A stretch of DNA of 64,000 bases from Bacillus sp. A301a_S52 (GTDB taxonomy: Bacteria > Bacillota > Bacilli > Bacillales > Salisediminibacteriaceae): positions 1,430,001-1,494,000 of the forward strand of contig JABXYP010000001.1 in NCBI GenBank assembly GCA_024701455.1, given 5' to 3'. A program made the translations under genes and the position numbers. The notes below the pieces were generated by a model that saw only the letters and a list, made by a program, of their open reading frames with translations, ran no database searches and was not told the DNA's origin. How positions within the stretch are numbered: the first letter of the stretch is position 1; every line of letters begins with the position of its first letter. Of the stretch, positions 63,769 to 64,000 are shown in pieces.

Positions 63769-64000
63769 GTGATTGTAGTATCTTCAGCTAAGATTCGAAA
63801 AGATTTACGGAGCTATTTAACAGAAAAATATACTGAGTTGACATTTTATTTTCATACAGACATGAAGGAAGCGGAAGAAGATTTAATAAAAGCGGATATC
63901 CTTATTACTTATGGTGAGGATTTAGATGATATGTTAATTAGTCGTGCAACGAATTTGAAATGGATTATGGTAATTTCCGCTGGACTTGATAGAATGCCAT
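63769..64000 (+). CDS. D-2-hydroxyacid dehydrogenase family protein, partial (N-terminus)
   Basis: 77 complete codons to the window edge. GTG at 63769 lies nine bases after AAGGAG; an in-frame ATG at 63760 touches that site. The visible part (MIVVSSAKIRKDLRSYLTEK, then EEDLIKADILITYGEDL and NLKWIMVISAGLDRMP) is the flavodoxin-like catalytic subdomain of D-isomer 2-hydroxyacid dehydrogenases. Cofactor and substrate residues lie beyond the edge. Confidence 0.72.
   Translation, partial: MIVVSSAKIRKDLRSYLTEKYTELTFYFHTDMKEAEEDLIKADILITYGEDLDDMLISRATNLKWIMVISAGLDRMP

Overview
The window reads as chromosome from a low-GC, Gram-positive, endospore-forming member of the Bacillaceae. Two spore-protein genes (sspK, sspE), strong AGGAGG-type ribosome binding sites, cre boxes and a gene order matching the yfh-yga segment of Bacillus subtilis support this. 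Very acidic exported proteins, a CPA1 Na+/H+ antiporter and an MpsC-type protein suggest a salt- or alkali-adapted species; that is inference. No rRNA, tRNA, CRISPR array, prophage or intact insertion sequence was seen.

Region 1 (1-8.3 kb): the end of a carbon-starvation transporter gene (cstA) diverges from a small mpsC-like gene. A six-gene operon follows: solute-binding lipoprotein, nucleoside hydrolase, two permeases, PotA-like ATPase and adenine deaminase. It looks like a purine nucleoside or base scavenging unit. Region 2 (8.4-17.2 kb): CPA1 antiporter, GNAT acetyltransferase, small alarmone synthetase (sasA/ywaC type) with a coupled 35-codon ORF, an OmpR-type two-component system with a phospholipase-D-fold protein, a formate/nitrite transporter and an unknown helical protein.

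Region 3 (17.6-29.9 kb): carbohydrate use. An AraC regulator precedes a ganSPQAB-type galactan operon (ABC importer, GH42 beta-galactosidase, secreted GH53 galactanase). A YtkA-like lipoprotein and trehalose-6-phosphate hydrolase plus TreR follow, with a perfect TreR operator and a cre box.

Region 4 (30-63.2 kb): the yfh-yga backbone runs yfhD, yfhE-like, yfhF, recX, yfhH, ypzG-like, sspK, yfhJ, yfhP, mutY, SDR, yfhS, fabL, sspE, ygaC, ygaD, ygaE, gsaB, potassium-channel-like gene, bcp. It is interrupted by accessory blocks: a lactate permease; a gamma-glutamyltransferase with a split chromate transporter; and a 10-kb block with a CoA-transferase, an OFA-family transporter, a FabK-like flavoprotein, a sigma-54-type activator with an altered GAFTGA loop, and a divergent orphan glutamate synthase large subunit. 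The window ends inside a hydroxyacid dehydrogenase gene.

The most striking non-coding feature is a dispersed intergenic repeat of about 100-155 bp (repeat A), present about 12 times in both orientations. It has conserved ends, a long first hairpin with compensatory changes and a second hairpin. Two copies carry a second repeat (B) directly upstream. Two copies lie inside the gan operon.
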